Shown in pieces: positions 18,042 to 26,187 of a stretch of DNA of 64,000 bases. The stretch lies in contig NZ_JAKHEX010000006.1 of the NCBI RefSeq assembly GCF_023130475.1, positions 61,010 through 125,009 of the forward strand, in the 5' to 3' direction. How positions within the stretch are numbered: position 1 is the first letter of the stretch; every line of letters starts with the position of its first letter. Both the position numbers and the translations under genes were made by a program. The notes below the pieces were generated by a model. That model searched no databases. It was not told the DNA's origin and saw nothing but the letters and a program-made list of their open reading frames with translations. The DNA comes from Aciditerrimonas ferrireducens (GTDB taxonomy: Bacteria; Actinomycetota; Acidimicrobiia; Acidimicrobiales; UBA8190).

Positions 18042-19396
18042 ACCCGGGCGATGTTGGCGAACCGGGCGTAGTGGTCGACGAAGGCCAACTGGACCGCCCC
18101 CACCGGCCCGTTGCGATGCTTGGCGATGATGATCTCGGCTGTGCCCCGGTCCGGGGAGTCCGGGTTGTAGACCTCGTCCCGATAGATGAACAGGACCACG
18201 TCCGCGTCCTGCTCGATCGACCCTGACTCCCGCAGGTCGGCCAGCACCGGCCGCTTGTCCTGGCGCATCTCCAGGTTCCGGGACAGCTGCGAGAGGGCCA
18301 CGACCGGGACCTTCAGCTCCCGAGCCAGGATCTTCAGGCCTCGGCTGATCTCCGAGACCTCCACCTGCCGGCTCTCCGCCCGGGCCCGGCCGGTCATCAG
18401 CTGCAGGTAGTCGACCACCACCAGGCCCAGCCCCTCTTTGGCCATCAGCCGACGGGCCTTGGCCCGCACGTCCATGACCGTCAGGTTCGGGTTGTCGTCG
18501 ATGAAGATCGGGGCGTCGCCCAGCCGTCCGATGGCGTCGGAGATCTTCGGCCAGTCGCTGTCGTGCAGCCGGCCGGTCCGCATCCGGCTGGCGTCCACTC
18601 GGGCCTCGGCGCACAGCAACCGCTGGGTCAGCTCCAGATGGCTCATCTCCAAGGAGAACAGCAGCACCGGCTTCCGGGTGGCCAAGGCGGCGTGCCGTAC
18701 GATCCCCAGGGCGAAGCTGGTCTTGCCCATCGAAGGTCGGGCACCGACCACCACCAGGTTCGACGGTTGCAACCCGGCTAGGCGCTCGTCGAGGTCCACG
18801 TAGCCCGTCGGCACACCGGTGACCGTCTGCTCGCGCTCGTAGAGCTGCTCGAGGTGGTCCAGGCTGGCCGCCAGCAGCTCCCGCAAGGGCGACAAGGTGT
18901 CCACGACCCGGCGCTGGGCCACTTCGAACACCAGGGACTCGGCCCGATCCACCGCCTCGCTCACGTCCTCGGGGACCGAGTACCCGAGTTCGGCGATCTC
19001 CCCGGCGACCGCCACCAGGCGTCGCAGCAGGGCGTGCTCCTCGACGATTCGGGCGTAGTGGCCAGCGTTCGCCGTCGACGGCGTGCTGACCTGCAGCCGC
19101 ACCAACAGGGCCGGGTCCCCGACCGCCTCCATCAAGCCCTGCCGCCGCAGCTCCTCGGTGACCGTCACCGGGTCGGCCGGTTCACCCCGGGCGTAGAGGC
19201 TGGCGATGGCCGAGAAGACCACGCCGTGGGCCGGCTTGTAGAAGTCCTCGGCTCGCAGACGCTCCAGGGCAGCAGCAATGGCATCCCGGGACAGGAGCAT
19301 GGCCCCCAGCACCGACTCCTCGGCTTCGAGGTTGTGCGGAGGGACTCGGCTGCTGCTGACCCGACGGGTCGCGGTCTCGTCGAGGGTGTTCGCCAT
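18038..19396 (-). CDS. dnaB: Replicative DNA helicase
   Basis: A 452-residue hexameric helicase without inteins. The N-terminal DnaB domain (PHNLEAEESVLGAML) binds primase; the RecA-like C-terminal domain has Walker A GARPSMGKTS, Walker B VVVDYLQLM, and the finger/H4 region VPVVALSQLSRNLEMR followed by DLRESGSIEQDADVV. It is at the end of the rpsF-ssb-rpsR-rplI block, in its usual place. The start is preceded by GAGG. A 171-nt gap separates it from rplI; in this gap CCGCAG-AAAG-CTGCGG (19444-19459) is a clean small hairpin. Confidence 0.97.
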   Translation of the reverse strand: MANTLDETATRRVSSSRVPPHNLEAEESVLGAMLLSRDAIAAALERLRAEDFYKPAHGVVFSAIASLYARGEPADPVTVTEELRRQGLMEAVGDPALLVRLQVSTPSTANAGHYARIVEEHALLRRLVAVAGEIAELGYSVPEDVSEAVDRAESLVFEVAQRRVVDTLSPLRELLAASLDHLEQLYEREQTVTGVPTGYVDLDERLAGLQPSNLVVVGARPSMGKTSFALGIVRHAALATRKPVLLFSLEMSHLELTQRLLCAEARVDASRMRTGRLHDSDWPKISDAIGRLGDAPIFIDDNPNLTVMDVRAKARRLMAKEGLGLVVVDYLQLMTGRARAESRQVEVSEISRGLKILARELKVPVVALSQLSRNLEMRQDKRPVLADLRESGSIEQDADVVLFIYRDEVYNPDSPDRGTAEIIIAKHRNGPVGAVQLAFVDHYARFANIARV

Positions 19397-19567
19397 CGTT
19401 TCCTCACCCTGCCCGAGCCGGCCTGGGGAAAGGAAGTGGAGGACCGCAGAAAGCTGCGGAAATCTCGCACTCCCCAGTGGACGACGGTGTGGACGCTCGC
19501 AGCGGGCTCCGCACGCAGCCAGCCTGCCAGGCGGGTCTGACAGGCCTCGGTCGGCCCGTCGGCAGGC

Positions 19568-20020
19568 TCAGGCGCCCTCCGCCTCGACCTCCACGGAGAA
19601 GTGGGCCACGACGTCCGGATGCAGCTGGACCGCCACCTCGTGACGGCCAACGGTCTTGATGGGCTCCTCCAGGTGAAGCCGTCGGCGGTCGAACACCACG
19701 TCAAGTTGCTCCTGGCAGGCGGCGGCGACGTCCGCTGCGGTCACCGAGCCGAACAGCCGCCCGCCGGCCCCCGCCCGCGCCACCACCCGGACGGTCGCCC
19801 CGGTCAGCGTCCGGGCGGCCTGCTCGGCAGCCTGCCGGGCAGCGGCCTCCCGCTGGTCCCGAGCCCGGCGCATCGCGGCCGCCTGAGCTTCGATGCCAGC
19901 CGTGGCCGGCACCGCCCGACGGCTCGGGACGAGGAAGTTCCGGGCGAAACCCTTGCTGACCTCGACGATGTCCCCACGACGCCCCAGACGCTCGACGTCC
20001 TCGCGCAGCACCACCCGCAT
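19568..20020 (-). CDS. rplI: 50S ribosomal protein L9
   Basis: A 150-residue L9. The N-terminal 23S-binding domain is complete ([30 protein letters not shown]), followed by the long connecting helix (Arg/Ala/Glu-rich) and the C-terminal domain (GGRLFGSVTAADVA ... RHEVAVQLHPDV). Its start overlaps the last base of rpsR, consistent with coupled translation in the S6-SSB-S18-L9 operon. Confidence 0.96.
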   Translation of the reverse strand: MRVVLREDVERLGRRGDIVEVSKGFARNFLVPSRRAVPATAGIEAQAAAMRRARDQREAAARQAAEQAARTLTGATVRVVARAGAGGRLFGSVTAADVAAACQEQLDVVFDRRRLHLEEPIKTVGRHEVAVQLHPDVVAHFSVEVEAEGA

Positions 20021-20436
20021 CAGCCGGCCACCTCCACGGACTCGGCCACCTCAGCCGACTCGGCTGCCGCCGACTCGCTCTCTTCGACCACCGGCTCTTG
20101 CACGGCGCCCTCGGCGCCAGCCCGACCGGCCCGACCGGCCCGGGCCTTGCTGCCCGACCGCTCGGTCACTGTCCGTTGGGTGTAGGGCAAGAGGACCAGC
20201 TCCCGGGCGGTCTTGATGGCCACGGCCACGTCCCGCTGGTGCTGGCTGCAGTTGCCGGTCACCCGCCGGGCCCGGATCTTGCCCCGGTCGCTCATGAACT
20301 TCCGCAGCAGGGCCACGTCCTTGTAGTCGACCCACTCGACTTTGTCCCGGCAGAGCAGGCACGGCTTCTTCTTCGGACGCCGAGCCGCTTCCTTGGCGGC
20401 CCGGCGGCTCCGACGATCGTTGGTGTTCCTCGCCAT
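20020..20436 (-). CDS. rpsR: 30S ribosomal protein S18 with long acidic C-terminal tail
   Basis: A 138-residue S18; the core (residues ~20-95) is standard: [16 protein letters not shown], then [21 protein letters not shown], ending [13 protein letters not shown] and the later Cys make it the zinc-binding (C+) type. Residues ~100-138 form an Ala/Glu/Val-rich acidic tail absent from typical 75-90-residue S18 proteins. It is followed directly by rplI and preceded by ssb (3-nt gap). Confidence 0.95.
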   Translation of the reverse strand: MARNTNDRRSRRAAKEAARRPKKKPCLLCRDKVEWVDYKDVALLRKFMSDRGKIRARRVTGNCSQHQRDVAVAIKTARELVLLPYTQRTVTERSGSKARAGRAGRAGAEGAVQEPVVEESESAAAESAEVAESVEVAG

Positions 20437-20439
20437 GGT

Positions 20440-20904
20440 TCAGAACGGCTCCTCGTCGTAGTCGTAACCACCGCCCTGGGCGGCGGCCGGTGCCGGCCGA
20501 CCGGCCGGGGCGGGACGGGCGCCCTCGCCGGTCGGGCCCCGCCGCTCGTTCTTCGTCACCTGGGCGGTCGCCCAGCGCAGGCTCGGACCGATCTCGTCGG
20601 CCACGACCTCGATCTTGCTCCGCCGCTCCCCCTCCGGGGTTTCCCAGGACCGCTGCTCCAGCCGACCGGTCACGATCACCCGGCTGCCCCGCACCAAGCT
20701 CTCGGCAGCGTTCTCCGCCATCTCCCGCCAGCAGACCACGTCGAAGAACGACGTCGCCTCCTCCCACTCCTGGGTCTGACGGTTCTGCCAGCGCCGGTTC
20801 ACCGCCAAGCCGAACGTGGTCGTGGCCTGACCCGTCGCCGTCCAGCGCAGTTCGGGGTCCCGGGTCACGTTGCCGACCAGCACCACCGTGTTCCCGTTCG
20901 ACAT
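20440..20904 (-). CDS. ssb: Single-stranded DNA-binding protein
   Basis: A 154-residue SSB with a complete OB fold (NTVVLVGNVTRDPELRW, FFDVVCWREMAENAAES, SRVIVTGRLEQRSW), a Pro/Ala/Gly-rich linker and an acidic tail ending DYDEEPF, the partner-binding tip (commonly DDDIPF). I place the start at ATG 20904, one base after the rpsF stop with a GGAGG about 9 nt upstream; an in-frame GTG at 20913 would add three residues. Confidence 0.95.
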   Translation of the reverse strand: MSNGNTVVLVGNVTRDPELRWTATGQATTTFGLAVNRRWQNRQTQEWEEATSFFDVVCWREMAENAAESLVRGSRVIVTGRLEQRSWETPEGERRSKIEVVADEIGPSLRWATAQVTKNERRGPTGEGARPAPAGRPAPAAAQGGGYDYDEEPF

Positions 20905-20905
20905 C

Positions 20906-21253
20906 TCACCCAACCTCCGCAGGCCGGGCCGCCCGACGACCGGTCGGGGTCGACCGGCGAGCCAGGCGGTCGGGCAGGCGGACCACCTTGTGCCGCAGGA
21001 CCTCGTCGGCCAGTCCCAGCACCCGGTCCAGCTCCGCCGCCGCCTCGGGCGAGCCCGTGAACTCCACCACGACGTAGTAGCCCTCGTGGCGGTGCCGCAT
21101 CTCGTAGGCGAACTGTCGCCGTCCCCACCGGTCGACCCGTCCCGGCTGCCCGCCGTGGGTGCGCAGCGCCTCCAGGGCTCGGTCCAGCACGGCGTTCACC
21201 GCCGTGTCTGGCACCTCGGTGTCGAAGATAACCATCACCTCATAGAGCCGCAC
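20906..21253 (-). CDS. rpsF: 30S ribosomal protein S6
   Basis: A 115-residue S6 (VRLYEVMVIFDTEV ... GGQPGRVDRWGRRQFAYEMRHRHEGYYVVVEF). The GTG at 21253 is preceded by GGAGG, and homology begins at its second residue, so a longer in-frame upstream extension is not used. First gene of the S6-SSB-S18-L9 operon; a possible -10 TACGAT lies about 100 nt upstream on the minus strand (21358-21363). Confidence 0.95.
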   Translation of the reverse strand: MRLYEVMVIFDTEVPDTAVNAVLDRALEALRTHGGQPGRVDRWGRRQFAYEMRHRHEGYYVVVEFTGSPEAAAELDRVLGLADEVLRHKVVRLPDRLARRSTPTGRRAARPAEVG

Positions 21254-21455
21254 GAACGGCCTCCTCCCTCTGGACCCGGCCACGCCGGGGCCCCGGACCA
21301 CCCGGAGCAGGGCGCCAGCCCGAGACGCCATGGCGCCAGGGCCGGCAGGGATGCTTCATCGTAGCCCAGTGGGCTCTTGGCCCTGCTCCACGCCCGGCCG
21401 CCGAGCCCAGCCCCCTCCTGCGGACCCTGGACTGGGCCCGGGACGCGGACCGGTG

Positions 21456-22255
21456 CTAGGCCGGGCTCCCGCTGGGGGCGTCTTCCGGGTAGGTCTCCTC
21501 GGGCCCGGGGAACCGACCTTCCCGCACGTCGGCCGCGAAGGCCGCCACCGCTGCGGTGGCCTGGCCGAGGAGGTCGGCGTAGCGCCGGGCGAACCGGGGG
21601 ACGGGCCCGGGGTTCAGGCCGACCAGGTCGTGGAAGACCAGGACCTGTCCGTCGCAGTCCGGCCCGGCCCCGATGCCGATGGTCGGCACCTCCAGCGCCT
21701 CGGTCACGGCTCGACCGGCCGCGGGCGGGATCCCCTCGAGGACCACGGCGAACACCCCGGCGGCCTCCAGGGCCAGGGCGTCGGCCACGAGCCGCTCGCG
21801 CGCCTCGGCCCCCCGGCCCTGGGGCCCATGACCGGGACCTCGGCGTCCACCAGGGCCTCGACCACCGGGACCCGCAGTGCACCCCCCTCGAGCTTCACCG
21901 CCTTCGCCCCGGCCCGCACCAGTCGGGCCGCGGCCCGCACGGCGGTCCGCCGCCCCTGGTGATAGCTCGGCCAGGGCAGGTCGGCGACCACCAGGGCCCG
22001 CGGGCCCGCCCTGGTCACCGCGGCCACGTGGTGGGCCAGGTCGGCCACATCGACCTGCAGGGTGTCCGGGTACCCGAGGACGGTGTTGGCGACCGAGTCA
22101 CCGACCAGGATCAGGTCCACGCCGGCGGCGTCCGCCACCCGGGCGCTCGGGGCGTCGTAGGCGGTGACCATGACCAGCGGTTCGGCGCCCTTGGCCCGCT
22201 TCCGTCCCCGCACCATCGGCACGGTCAGGGGCCGGCGCAGAGAAGCCTCCGTCAT
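21456..22255 (-). pseudogene. panB: 3-methyl-2-oxobutanoate hydroxymethyltransferase, internally deleted and frameshifted
   Basis: The first step of pantothenate synthesis. The N-terminal part (22255 down to ~21828) reads well: VMVTAYDAPSARVADAAG, LILVGDSVANTVLGY, AVKLEGG, ending EVPVMG. The C-terminal part, in another frame, resumes at QGRGAEARERLVADALALEAAG and runs to the normal end (PTIGIGAGPDCDGQVLVFHDLVGL). The conserved segment expected in between (HLGLTPQ...GGY, about 16-18 residues) is absent, so about 50 nt are missing and the frame changes near 21815-21828. The start has GAGGAGG upstream. It could be true gene loss or an assembly fault; the rest shows no decay. Confidence 0.85.
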
Positions 22256-23594
22256 CGCTGCCTCCTCGCCGTCCAGCGCTTTGGGGGCTGCCGGCGGCTC
22301 CCCGCACCGTACCACCGGCCCCCTCGCCGGCGACGTGCCGACCAGCGGCGCAGGGGGCGCCCTCTGGGCCGCGGGCGAGAGCCGACGGTTGGGCCCGACC
22401 GATGGCGAGCAGGACGAGGGCACCCAGGGCGCTGGCCCCGAGGGTCCCCGCCACCAGGCCGGCGGCTGCAGCCGGTTCGAGGCCCGAGGACCGGCCGAAG
22501 ACCGTCTCGGCGAACAGCAGGGGCACCGTCACCCCGGCGCCAGCCAGGGCTCCACCTCCGGCCAGTGCCCCGGTCCGCCCCCGCGACCCGAGCGCTCCCC
22601 GGAACCGGGCACCCGCACACGGCCCTTTCCCCGTCCGCCGGCCAACGAGCGCGTCACCGACCAGTCCGCCGCCCAGCACCCCGATCGGCTTGCCGACCAC
22701 CCGGGCCACCAGGACAGCCCAGAAGACGCTGCGGGCGGCCGGCGTGGCCAAGAGGGAGCTCCGCAGGTCGATGCCCAGGTTCGCCAGGCCGAAGACCGGC
22801 AGGACCAGCAGCTGGACCAGGGGCTCGAGCACGGCGGTCGTCCGGGACGCGCCGGCCGTCCCCGCTGGCACCGTGGCACCCGCCAGAGCTCCGGCCAGGG
22901 CCGGTTCGACCCCGGCCCGGGCGAGGATGAGCCAGAGGACGACCGTCCCCCCCAGGGCCGGCCAGGCCGCCTGTTGCCAGCGCCCCAGGAGGCCCACGGC
23001 CACCAGCGCCACTACCCCAAGGCCCAGCCACGGCACCGAGGGGTGCTGGCCGCTCACCACGGCCAGGACCGCCACCGACCCCAGGTCGTCGGCCACGGCC
23101 AAGGCGAGGAGGAAGCTGCGCAGCCAGGGCGGTACCCGGGGGCCGAGCAGGGCGGCGCTCGCGGCCACCAGGGCGGCGTCGGTGGCCATGGGCACGCCCC
23201 AGCCCCGGGCCAGGGGCCCTCCACCGACCACCACGAGGTAGCACGCCGCCGCACCCCCCATGCCGGCGGCCGCGCCGAGCACCGGCGGCAAGGACCGCCG
23301 CCAGCCGGCGAGCGGACCCCCCGACGCCCGGGCCTCGGCAAGCTCGAGCCCGACCGCCAGGAAGAAGGGGGTCAGGAGCCCGTCGTTGACCCATCCCCGG
23401 AGACTCGGGATTCCGGGGGCCACCGCAGCCAGTCGCAGTCGAGCCGAGACGAGGTGCTCGTAGCCGGCCCGCCAGGGGCTGCTGGCCAGGACCAGCGCCA
23501 CCAGGGCACCAGCTGCCAGCAGGAGCCCGCCGAGCTGGTCTCCGTGCCAGGTCCTCGCCGCCCACGTCGGGGTCGGGGTGGTGGGGCGTGCCAT
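22098..23594 (-). CDS. nhaA: Na+/H+ antiporter NhaA
   Basis: A pH-regulated 2H+/Na+ exchanger of the inner membrane. Twelve hydrophobic segments are visible up to about residue 410. Key positions are kept: GVPMATDAALVAA (unwound helix 4), ALAVADDLGS with the ion-binding Asp pair, and VVGKPIG with the Lys of helix 10. After the last helix the frame stays open for about 100 low-complexity residues and runs 158 nt into panB in another frame; this tail looks like read-through rather than real protein. The ATG at 23594 is the best start. Confidence 0.85.
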   Translation of the reverse strand: MARPTTPTPTWAARTWHGDQLGGLLLAAGALVALVLASSPWRAGYEHLVSARLRLAAVAPGIPSLRGWVNDGLLTPFFLAVGLELAEARASGGPLAGWRRSLPPVLGAAAGMGGAAACYLVVVGGGPLARGWGVPMATDAALVAASAALLGPRVPPWLRSFLLALAVADDLGSVAVLAVVSGQHPSVPWLGLGVVALVAVGLLGRWQQAAWPALGGTVVLWLILARAGVEPALAGALAGATVPAGTAGASRTTAVLEPLVQLLVLPVFGLANLGIDLRSSLLATPAARSVFWAVLVARVVGKPIGVLGGGLVGDALVGRRTGKGPCAGARFRGALGSRGRTGALAGGGALAGAGVTVPLLFAETVFGRSSGLEPAAAAGLVAGTLGASALGALVLLAIGRAQPSALARGPEGAPCAAGRHVAGEGAGGTVRGAAGSPQSAGRRGGSDDGGFSAPAPDRADGAGTEAGQGRRTAGHGHRLRRPERPGGGRRRRGPDPGR

Positions 23595-23683
23595 GGCCTC
23601 CTGCCGACCAGGCTTCCCGGCACGCCGACGAAGGGATGGGAACGGAGCCGGGCCGTCCAGACGAGGCCCGACCGCCACTCAGC

Positions 23684-24310
23684 TTAGGCGGCCGTAGCCT
23701 CCCCGACGGCCGAACCCGCCTGGCGGGCCCGCTCGGCCAGGGTGGGGTAGGTGAGGACCACGAGGACGAACATCCCGAAGGTGAGGATGTGGACCCCGGT
23801 GCAGTACTCGCAGATGTTGCCGATGAGGAAGAGCTCGGCGATGACCAGGTAGATGACCATGCCCATGCCGACCACCACCATGGCCAGCCGCAGCCGAGCC
23901 AGCCAGATCGAGGTGGAGCGCCACAGGGGCGGCAGGTTGACAGCCGTCAAGACCACGTAGAAGGCGAGGCCCAAGATGGCCACCGGGATCCCGAGGACCC
24001 GGGAGTACTGACTGGTGGTCACCCTCGCACAGTTGATCAGCCCCGAGGTCGAGCAGACCAGGGCGCCAGGGTGGAAGTGGGTGTAGGTCAGGTAGGCGCC
24101 ATCTGCGACCCCGAGGACGCAGAGGACCAGGGCCACCCAGGGCACCGCCCGACCGACCCGCGGGAGGTCCTCCAGCCAGGCCGCCGCGTCGCCCTCCTCG
24201 CCGTCCGAGCTCGTTGCCACGGCGCGCTCGTCGACCTCGGCTGCCCGTGCACCGACGCGGGTCCGGTCCCGCGCCGGCGCACGGGTCGTCGCGCCCCGCT
24301 GCCTCGCCAT
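23684..24310 (-). CDS. Vitamin K epoxide reductase (VKOR) family protein
   Basis: A 208-residue membrane protein with four hydrophobic segments after a ~50-residue charged N-terminus. Both conserved Cys pairs are present: LVCSTSGLINCARV in the first periplasmic loop and the CxxC NICEYCTGVH near the last helix. Bacterial VKOR re-oxidises the periplasmic disulfide-forming protein and passes electrons to quinone, replacing DsbB. It follows the DUF929 thioredoxin-like gene by 17 nt on the same strand, which supplies a plausible partner. Confidence 0.9.
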   Translation of the reverse strand: MARQRGATTRAPARDRTRVGARAAEVDERAVATSSDGEEGDAAAWLEDLPRVGRAVPWVALVLCVLGVADGAYLTYTHFHPGALVCSTSGLINCARVTTSQYSRVLGIPVAILGLAFYVVLTAVNLPPLWRSTSIWLARLRLAMVVVGMGMVIYLVIAELFLIGNICEYCTGVHILTFGMFVLVVLTYPTLAERARQAGSAVGEATAA

Positions 24311-24327
24311 CGGAGACCGCCTCCGGC

Positions 24328-25317
24328 CTAGGCGTTGATCCCCAGGGCCTTGGCCGCCGCCTGGACCCCGCTGTTCGTGCACACCGAGCCCGGCTGGCCG
24401 CCGTCGATGGCGCAGACCCCGGCCATGATGTAGTTCGCCGTACCCACGATGGCCTGGGTCACCGGGCTGCTCGGGTTCGAGAGCAGCGCGGCCACCTGGG
24501 CCTGGGTCTTGCCGTCGAGCAGCTGCGGGTCGATCGGCGCGCTCTTGATGAAGACCAGGTTGCCGATGTCCACGAAGGGCACCCCTTCAGGGTTGTCGTA
24601 GGTGCTGTAGAGCCGCTGCTCGGTCGAGGTCAGGGGGGTGAGCACCGTGTGGGTGTCCAGCCCGTCCTTGTCCTGGCTCAGGTACTCCACCGGTACGAAG
24701 TTCACGTAGGGACTGCTGTAGGTGGCGTGGAGGAAGTCGAAGGTCGGCGTGTCCGGGGCGTAGTCCCACGGCGAGGAGGTCGTCTCCTGGACGCCGCTGA
24801 AGGTCCCGAACTTCGAGAAGGCCAGCAGCAAGGACCAGCGGGTGGCGGCGCAGTAGGGACAGAACACGCCCCCGATGTAGAGGGCAGCCGGCTTGCTCGA
24901 GCCGTTCAGGTGCAGCACCGGCTGGTGCTTCTGGACCACCGGCGGGTTCACGTTCGAGCCGCCGGTGCCCACGGCCGAAAGCACGCTGTTCGGGACGTTT
25001 TCGACCTCCTGGAGGACGGCCGGGGAAGCCGTGGTCACCGCCGGGGGCTTCAGGCCGTTGGCTCCTGACGACGAGCCTCCCCCGGTCACCTTCACCAGGA
25101 CGACGACCAGGACCACGACCACCACGAGGACCACGGCGATGACCGCCATGGTCGAGGACTGGACCCGCCGGCCCGGCGGCCGGGCCTGGATCGTCCGGCC
25201 CTGGGCCGGCCGGCCGCCCCGACCGTTGCCCGACGGCCGCCCCGGCCCGGCGCCACCGGACCGGGCAGCGGCGCCCCTGGCGCCCCCTCGGGAACTACTG
25301 GACTGGGTCGGGCTCAC
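24328..25317 (-). CDS. DUF929 family membrane-anchored thioredoxin-like protein
   Basis: A 329-residue protein: a basic Gly/Arg/Pro-rich cytoplasmic leader (~55 residues), one transmembrane helix (AVIAVVLVVVVVLVVVLV), then an extracytoplasmic domain with YIGGVFCPYCAATRWSLL, a CPYC redox motif in a thioredoxin-like fold. DUF929 proteins are predicted disulfide enzymes. The neighbouring VKOR would keep CPYC oxidised (inference). The GTG at 25317 has GAGGAG upstream; the frame continues upstream but without homology. Confidence 0.85.
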   Translation of the reverse strand: MSPTQSSSSRGGARGAAARSGGAGPGRPSGNGRGGRPAQGRTIQARPPGRRVQSSTMAVIAVVLVVVVVLVVVLVKVTGGGSSSGANGLKPPAVTTASPAVLQEVENVPNSVLSAVGTGGSNVNPPVVQKHQPVLHLNGSSKPAALYIGGVFCPYCAATRWSLLLAFSKFGTFSGVQETTSSPWDYAPDTPTFDFLHATYSSPYVNFVPVEYLSQDKDGLDTHTVLTPLTSTEQRLYSTYDNPEGVPFVDIGNLVFIKSAPIDPQLLDGKTQAQVAALLSNPSSPVTQAIVGTANYIMAGVCAIDGGQPGSVCTNSGVQAAAKALGINA

Positions 25318-25576
25318 GCTTGCACTCCTCGACTCCTTCGCTCCAGGCCGGCCCCGTGCCGACCCGGCTCGCCCGGCGGGCGCCAGGCTCCGCCCACCAT
25401 CGTGCACCATCCTGCCCCCTCGGGGACCGCCAGGCACGAGCAGGGGCCCCGATGCACAGCAAGCTCTCAGCCGCACCCGCCGGGGACGGGGCGCACGACG
25501 CGACACCGGTCGGTGACGGGGTGAAGAGCGGAGGACCGATCCCCTGGTCTGCCGCCGGAGCCGGTCGCCGGCGAGC
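25318..25576. other. 259-nt spacer between DUF5318 and DUF929 genes
   Basis: No convincing coding sequence, RNA gene or strong terminator hairpin is visible here. It probably holds the promoter of the DUF929-VKOR pair, whose -10 I cannot identify with confidence. Confidence 0.4.
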
Positions 25577-26008
25577 TCACCCCTCCTGGGCCCTGCGCCG
25601 TGCCGCTCGCTGGCGCCCCCCGGCGGGGAACATCCGGACCAGGTGGTGCCAGGCGCAGCTCGGGCAGACCTCGACGACGTAGCAGGCCACCTGCTCGACC
25701 CGGTTGCAGAGGCGGTCCAGCTCGGCCCGGCTGGCCGGGCATCGCCCGTTCGGAGGGAGGCGGGCCCCGAAGACGTAGGTCACCTCGACCAGGTCGTCGG
25801 CCTCGCAGATGGGGCAGGGCTCGCCGGCCGCCGCCCCGACGTTCCGGGCGGCCCGCAGGAGCTCGGGATGGGCGTCGCAGACCTCCACCCGCGAGAGCCG
25901 CCCGCGGCGGACCTCCCGCACCACGGCGTTCCGGGCAAGCCGGTACTCGACCCGACCGCCGTCCCCGGCGACGGCGAACCCCCGCACCCCCGGCGGCCCT
26001 CCACGCAT
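25577..26008 (-). CDS. DUF5318 family zinc-ribbon-like protein (Rv0049-type)
   Basis: A 143-residue protein with two Cys pairs spaced as a zinc ribbon (GEPCPICEADDL ... VEVCPSCAWHHLVR) and a family-typical CDAHPELLRAARNVG segment. It is conserved in Actinobacteria; the mycobacterial relative Rv0049 also sits beside the PadR and inositol-phosphate synthase genes. No function is established. The ATG at 26008 is supported by TACCCT 7 nt upstream. Divergent from padR-ino1. Confidence 0.82.
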   Translation of the reverse strand: MRGGPPGVRGFAVAGDGGRVEYRLARNAVVREVRRGRLSRVEVCDAHPELLRAARNVGAAAGEPCPICEADDLVEVTYVFGARLPPNGRCPASRAELDRLCNRVEQVACYVVEVCPSCAWHHLVRMFPAGGRQRAARRRAQEG

Positions 26009-26015
26009 CGGGGCC

Positions 26016-26021
26016 AGGGTA
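26016..26021 (-). promoter_or_regulatory. -10 element (TACCCT), leaderless DUF5318 promoter
   Basis: TACCCT on the minus strand ends 7 nt before the ATG at 26008, with no Shine-Dalgarno between. Confidence 0.5.
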
Positions 26022-26067
26022 CCGCCGAGGGGGACCGCAGAGCCGCCCCCGACCCCCACCCCGGCTT

Positions 26068-26096
26068 GTCGACACGTCGATATATCGGTACGATAG
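26068..26096 (+). promoter_or_regulatory. padR-ino1 promoter with palindromic operator in the spacer
   Basis: TTGTCG (26068-26073) and TACGAT (26091-26096) are separated by 17 nt, an excellent sigma-70-type arrangement. The spacer contains the perfect palindrome CGATATATCG (26080-26089), ideally placed for repressor binding; the PadR protein encoded just downstream is the obvious candidate. Confidence 0.65.
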
Positions 26097-26187
26097 GTTC
26101 TGTCGATGGTCAAGCCGATCGACGGTTCAGCCGACTGCCGAGGAGCGTCCAGCGTGGCGAGTGCCAGGATCAGGATGGAGGCCCAGG

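Noticed and set aside
21358..21363. Promoter for the rpsF operon (TACGAT)
   Set aside because: The -10 is good but no -35 is recognisable, so it is mentioned in the rpsF entry and not listed as a feature.
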